Source: Nostoc sp. CHAB 5715 (GTDB lineage Bacteria; Cyanobacteriota; Cyanobacteriia; Cyanobacteriales; Nostocaceae). From it: a stretch of DNA of 8,559 nucleotides. The stretch's first letter is position 1. The number at the start of each line of letters is the position of its first letter. This document shows positions 5,766 through 8,559 of this stretch, piece by piece. A program made the translations under genes and the position numbers. The notes below the pieces were generated by a model. It saw nothing but the letters and a program-made list of their open reading frames with translations. It was not told the origin of the DNA and did no database searches. Where the stretch lies: assembly GCF_020829685.1 (NCBI RefSeq), contig NZ_JAIVFR010000227.1, positions 1 through 8,559 on the forward strand, read 5' to 3'.

Positions 5766-6009
5766 ATCTTAGAAGCGCTCAAGGACAAAAAAACGATCGG
5801 GGTTTGTGTTCTAAGAGTAGTTATGAAAGCTGCTCAAGTCTGTTAAAAAAATCAAGCAAGCTACATCTACACTAAGCGAGCAAGTGTAGAAGTTCAGAGA
5901 AGAACGCTGTAACCCACAGCAAAATTCTAATCTGGACATTAAAGTTTAGAATGTTGTCGCCTTGAGTATTTCGTTGCAGCTAGCAAGTCAATGAATTTTA
6001 GATTTTAGA

Positions 6010-6055
6010 CTTCGACTAGGCTCAGTCCTTCTCTACGAGAGGCTGCGCCAACGAC
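6010..6055. repeat. Dispersed Nostoc-type repeat in the rpsL-rpsG spacer
   Basis: TTCGACTAGGCTCAGTCC is joined to TTCTCTACGAGAGGCTGCGCC. The second block is the reverse-complement relative of the repeat in the glycosidase gene (22 of 27 positions) and shares its core with the copy near 1265. Its presence between two ribosomal protein genes suggests that the spacer grew by repeat acquisition. Confidence 0.75.
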
Positions 6056-6082
6056 TTCCCTCAGAAACCATCGAGCGATTTG

Positions 6083-6187
6083 CGGTTTTGGATTGGTCGA
6101 ACCCACAAGGGGATGAGGCTTACAGACTTTTGATTTTTTCCAATCCTTGTGGTCGGAACATCTACCAAAAACTCTAATCCAAAATTG
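6083..6187 (+). other. Nested two-stem structure, possible structured RNA upstream of rpsG
   Basis: Outer stem: 6083-6094 (ending TTTTGGATT) pairs with 6176-6187 (starting AATCCAAAA), 9 perfect pairs plus C-G and two G-T. Inner stem: CCACAAGG (6103-6110) pairs with CCTTGTGG (6145-6152) perfectly, and after a 2-nt bulge TCGA (6097-6100) continues pairing with TCGG (6153-6156). An alternative pairing, GGATTGG (6090-6096) with CCAATCC (6140-6146), would break both. It may be a structured leader, a processing site or a small non-autonomous repeat element. Confidence 0.5.
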
Positions 6188-6285
6188 GCAGTCAATAAGT
6201 CAGCCTTGCTGCAACAATCGAAAACAAAATTGAGAAAGTCTGAGGGTTGAGTTCCACAGCTTTTAGTTTCCGGTGTTTGATAGCA

Positions 6286-6291
6286 TATAAT
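6286..6291 (+). promoter_or_regulatory. Possible rpsG promoter -10 box
   Basis: TATAAT at 6286-6291 is an exact -10 hexamer, 31 nt before the rpsG ATG, which would leave a leader of about 25 nt. No good -35 hexamer is found at the proper distance (TTAGTT at 6263-6268 is poor). This could drive rpsG-fusA independently of rpsL. Confidence 0.45.
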
Positions 6292-6322
6292 TTCGTTGCC
6301 AATTCCGAATTAAAGGTGAAGT

Positions 6323-6793
6323 ATGTCTCGTCGTGGTGTTATTCAAAGGCGCCCAGTTCCGTCTGACTCTGTATATAACAGTCGCCTTGTGAGCATGATT
6401 ATTAGGCGGATCATGCGTCATGGCAAGAAATCACTTGCCGCACGGATTGTTTATGATGCATTAAAAACTATTGAAGAACGCACTGGTGCTGGTGCCTTGG
6501 AAACCTTTGAAAGAGCAGTGCGAAATGCCACGCCTTTAGTAGAAGTAAAGGCTCGGCGAGTTGGTGGAGCAACCTACCAAGTACCAATGGAAGTGCGTAC
6601 AGAACGGGGCACTACCCTAGCACTGCGTTGGTTAGTGCAATATTCCCGCTCCAGACCAGGCCGGACAATGGCAAGCAAACTGGCAAATGAATTAATGGAT
6701 GCTGCCAACGAAACCGGCAATGCGATTCGGAAACGCGAAGAAACGCACCGGATGGCGGAAGCTAACAAAGCATTCGCACATTATCGTTACTAA
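6323..6793 (+). CDS. rpsG: 30S ribosomal protein S7
   Basis: A complete 156-residue protein, the usual S7 length. The family signature is clear in [32 protein letters not shown] (16-47), with [13 protein letters not shown] (80-92) and the C-terminal [11 protein letters not shown]7 is the primary assembly protein that organises the 3' major (head) domain of 16S rRNA and lies near the E site. Translation starts at 6323 with AAAGGTGA at 6312-6319, a good ribosome binding site. It is the second str-operon gene. In E. coli S7 is also the translational repressor of the operon, so the structured spacer just upstream is a natural place to look for autoregulation, although nothing in the sequence proves it. 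Confidence 0.98.
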   Translation: MSRRGVIQRRPVPSDSVYNSRLVSMIIRRIMRHGKKSLAARIVYDALKTIEERTGAGALETFERAVRNATPLVEVKARRVGGATYQVPMEVRTERGTTLALRWLVQYSRSRPGRTMASKLANELMDAANETGNAIRKREETHRMAEANKAFAHYRY

Positions 6794-6801
6794 GTAGAAA
6801 A

Positions 6802-6834
6802 GCGATATATCGCCCTCCAGAAGTGGTATATCGT
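6802..6834 (+). repeat. Palindrome-based hairpin after rpsG, look-alike of the one after rpsL
   Basis: GCGATATATCGC (6802-6813) is a perfect 12-bp palindrome. It can also pair with 6823-6834 (GTGGTATATCGT), giving a 12-bp stem with three G-T wobbles around the 9-nt loop CCTCCAGAA. Stem length, loop length, the GCGAT start and the ATCGT end match the hairpin at 5731-5765. It starts 8 nt after the rpsG stop. The loop contains CCTCC (6814-6818), complementary to GGAGG in the fusA ribosome binding site. Confidence 0.7.
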
Positions 6835-6920
6835 GGATTTACAAAAACAAGACGGTTTTCCGTAAAAGTATAGAATCTTAACAAAGAGTAATATACAAGA
6901 TATCATGAGGCAAAAACTAT

Positions 6921-6934
6921 AGGAGGTAACTGTG
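6921..6934 (+). promoter_or_regulatory. Strong Shine-Dalgarno and GTG start of fusA
   Basis: AGGAGGT at 6921-6927 is a near-complete anti-16S match, 4-5 nt before GTG at 6932. It is the strongest ribosome binding site in the window and fixes the start; there is no in-frame ATG nearby that would give the conserved [14 protein letters not shown] beginning. Confidence 0.9.
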
Positions 6935-8559
6935 GCACGCACGATCCCGCTAGAGAAAGTACGCAACATTGGTATTGCGGCGCATATAGATGCGGGCAAA
7001 ACAACAACAACAGAGAGAATATTATTTTACTCTGGGATAATTCATAAAATTGGCGAAGTTCATGAAGGAACTGCCGTCACAGACTGGATGGAGCAGGAGC
7101 GGGAGCGGGGAATTACCATTACTGCGGCTGCTATCAGTACCAGTTGGAAAGATCATCAAATTAACATTATCGATACTCCGGGTCACGTAGACTTCACAAT
7201 TGAAGTTGAGCGTTCCATGCGCGTGTTGGATGGTGTAATCGCAGTATTTTGCTCTGTGGGCGGCGTGCAACCGCAGTCTGAGACAGTGTGGCGGCAAGCA
7301 GAACGCTACAAAGTTCCTCGGATAGCCTTTATCAACAAGATGGATCGCACCGGAGCGAACTTTTATAAAGTTCACGAGCAAATCCGCGATCGCCTACGGG
7401 CAAATGCGATCGCCATTCAACTACCAATTGGTAGCGAAAATGACTTCCAAGGGATCGTTGACCTAGTAAGGCAACGTGCGTATATTTACGCCAATGACCA
7501 AGGTACTGATATCCAGGAAACCGATATCCCGGAAGCATTGCAAGCGCAGGTAGACGAATACCGCACCAAGCTCATAGAAGCTGCGGCAGAAACCGATGAT
7601 GCTCTGATGAATAAGTACTTCGAGGGCGAAGAACTTACAGAAGAGGAAGTTCGGACTGCCCTGCGTAAAGGCACAATTGCGGGAACAATTGTACCAGTAC
7701 TTTGTGGTTCAGCATTCAAAAACAAAGGCGTGCAGTTAATGCTGGATGCAGTTGTAGATTACCTGCCAGCGCCAAGTGAAGTACCAGCAATTCAAGGCTT
7801 ACTGCCCAATGGCGATACTGTTGAACGGCAAGCTGATGACAACGAACCCCTAGCGGCTCTGGCATTTAAGATTATGGCTGACCCTTATGGTCGCCTAACA
7901 TTTGTTCGCGTTTATTCTGGCGTCCTGAAAAAGGGCAGCTACGTTCTCAACGCTAGTAAGAATAAAAAAGAACGGATTTCCCGGTTAGTTCTGATGAAGG
8001 CAGATGATCGGCAAGATGTCGATGAACTGCGAGCGGGTGATTTAGGAGCAGCTTTGGGATTGAAAGACACCTTGACAGGTGACACGCTCTGTGATGATGG
8101 ATCGCCAGTAATTCTGGAATCCCTATTCATTCCTGAGCCTGTGATCTCGGTGGCGGTTGAACCCAAAACCAAGAACGATATGGACAAGCTGTCCAAGGCT
8201 CTGCAATCTCTCTCAGAAGAAGACCCCACCTTCCGTGTCCGCGTCGATCCCGAAACCAACCAAACCGTGATTGCGGGAATGGGAGAGCTACACCTAGAAA
8301 TTTTAGTAGACCGGATGTTACGAGAATTCAAGGTGGAAGCGAATGTAGGTGCGCCACAAGTAGCTTACCGAGAAACAATTCGGAAAGCTGTGAACAAAGT
8401 TGAGGGCAAATTCATCCGCCAAAGTGGTGGTAAAGGTCAATACGGTCACGTTGTGATCAATTTGGAGCCTGGAGAACCCGGTACGGGCTTTGAATTCGTC
8501 TCCAAAATTGCCGGTGGTTCAGTACCTAAAGAGTACGTTGGCCCCGCAGAACAAGGAAT
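6932..8559 (+). CDS. fusA: Translation elongation factor G, N-terminal 542 codons
   Basis: EF-G is the GTPase that drives tRNA-mRNA translocation on the ribosome. The gene starts with GTG and is cut by the window end; full length is about 692 residues. GTP-binding motifs are all present: AHIDAGKTT (17-25), RGITI in switch I (59-63), DTPGH (81-85, with His85 the catalytic histidine) and NKMD (135-138), then CGSAFKN (258-264) in the G5 region. [19 protein letters not shown] near the end belongs to domain IV, the part that enters the decoding site; domain V is off-window. Cys107 and Cys258 are noted because cyanobacterial EF-G can be oxidation-sensitive through cysteines. The spacer from rpsG is 138 bp. 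tufA and rpsJ are expected downstream by analogy with other str operons. Confidence 0.98.
   Translation, partial: MARTIPLEKVRNIGIAAHIDAGKTTTTERILFYSGIIHKIGEVHEGTAVTDWMEQERERGITITAAAISTSWKDHQINIIDTPGHVDFTIEVERSMRVLDGVIAVFCSVGGVQPQSETVWRQAERYKVPRIAFINKMDRTGANFYKVHEQIRDRLRANAIAIQLPIGSENDFQGIVDLVRQRAYIYANDQGTDIQETDIPEALQAQVDEYRTKLIEAAAETDDALMNKYFEGEELTEEEVRTALRKGTIAGTIVPVLCGSAFKNKGVQLMLDAVVDYLPAPSEVPAIQGLLPNGDTVERQADDNEPLAALAFKIMADPYGRLTFVRVYSGVLKKGSYVLNASKNKKERISRLVLMKADDRQDVDELRAGDLGAALGLKDTLTGDTLCDDGSPVILESLFIPEPVISVAVEPKTKNDMDKLSKALQSLSEEDPTFRVRVDPETNQTVIAGMGELHLEILVDRMLREFKVEANVGAPQVAYRETIRKAVNKVEGKFIRQSGGKGQYGHVVINLEPGEPGTGFEFVSKIAGGSVPKEYVGPAEQG
7386..7413. repeat. Two HIP1 octamers 20 bp apart in fusA
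   Basis: GCGATCGC occurs at 7386-7393 and again at 7406-7413. The copies are read in different frames (RDR and AIA), so they are not a coding duplication. Confidence 0.9.

Larger units (their letters stand above)
5727..6322 (+). other. 596-nt rpsL-rpsG spacer rich in inverted repeats
   Basis: No credible gene was seen; the only start-stop pairs are tiny, such as a 7-codon frame at 5823-5846. The stretch holds at least six inverted repeats: 5731-5765, CTTAGAA/TTCTAAG (5768-5774 with 5809-5815), TCTACACT/AGTGTAGA (5866-5873 with 5883-5890), GCTGT/ACAGC (5906-5910 with 5916-5920), ATTCTAA/TTAGAAT (5924-5930 with 5946-5952) and the nested structure at 6083-6187. A dispersed repeat lies near 6010-6055 and a TATAAT box at 6286. 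In E. coli the rpsL-rpsG junction is where S7 binds its own mRNA; whether a similar control works here is unknown. Confidence 0.7.

Noticed and set aside
5823..5846. Seven-codon frame (MKAAQVC) in the rpsL-rpsG spacer, preceded by AAGAG
   Set aside because: It is too short to support as a leader peptide. No run of regulatory codons or attenuator with T-tract follows.
6794..6931. Separate fusA promoter (TATAGA near 6868, TAATAT near 6890)
   Set aside because: No matching -35 hexamer at proper distance. fusA is more simply co-transcribed with rpsG.
6790..6999. Minus-strand open frame of 69 codons spanning the rpsG-fusA junction
   Set aside because: It overlaps the fusA start region, has no recognisable domain or ribosome site, and crosses the hairpin at 6802-6834. 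There is no support for a gene.
7022..8331. Several long open frames on the minus strand across fusA
   Set aside because: They lie opposite strongly conserved EF-G coding sequence, have no ribosome sites, and their predicted proteins are Ser/Arg-rich in the manner of reverse-frame translations. They are shadows of fusA.

Overview
The window looks like a chromosomal core region of a filamentous, probably heterocyst-forming cyanobacterium (Nostoc/Anabaena type). Three things point there: six copies of the HIP1 octamer GCGATCGC in 8.6 kb, short tandemly repeated heptamers (STRR arrays) in the spacers, and a dispersed repeat containing the core CTCGTAGAGA. The proteins are cyanobacterial in character. 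Species cannot be fixed from the sequence alone.

Layout. 1-830 (minus strand) is the N-terminal third of the first domain of a glutamate synthase, most likely the ferredoxin-dependent enzyme. It diverges across a 990-bp AT-rich spacer with several hairpins and a dispersed repeat from 1821-3902 (plus), an exported phosphodiester glycosidase-domain (NAGPA/DUF2233) protein. A long heptamer-repeat hairpin follows. Next come a stand-alone type II phosphomannose-isomerase cupin (4199 or, more likely, 4220 to 4639) and an A-type iron-sulfur carrier of the HesB/IscA family (4870-5196). A second heptamer array covers the IscA stop codon and runs into the rpsL promoter. The rest is the str operon: rpsL (5343-5726), rpsG (6323-6793) and fusA (6932 to beyond the window end). 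tufA and rpsJ would be expected next but lie outside.

How the genes fit together. rpsL, rpsG and fusA make two 30S proteins and the translocase, a universally conserved set. The other genes share no obvious pathway: nitrogen assimilation (glutamate synthase), Fe-S assembly, and possibly surface or sugar metabolism (glycosidase and cupin). The IscA-like protein could in principle supply Fe-S clusters to Fd-GOGAT, which needs one, but the sequence does not show this.

What deserves attention is mostly non-coding. (1) A near-consensus rpsL promoter has a -35 box that is the last unit of a heptamer array. (2) The 596-nt rpsL-rpsG spacer is rich in inverted repeats, including a nested two-stem structure at 6083-6187, and ends in a TATAAT box 32 nt before rpsG. 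(3) Two look-alike hairpins follow rpsL and rpsG; the loop of the second contains CCTCC, complementary to the fusA Shine-Dalgarno. (4) A dispersed repeat lies inside the predicted N-terminus of the glycosidase protein. I found no CRISPR array, tRNA, rRNA, transposase or clearly new multi-gene system.
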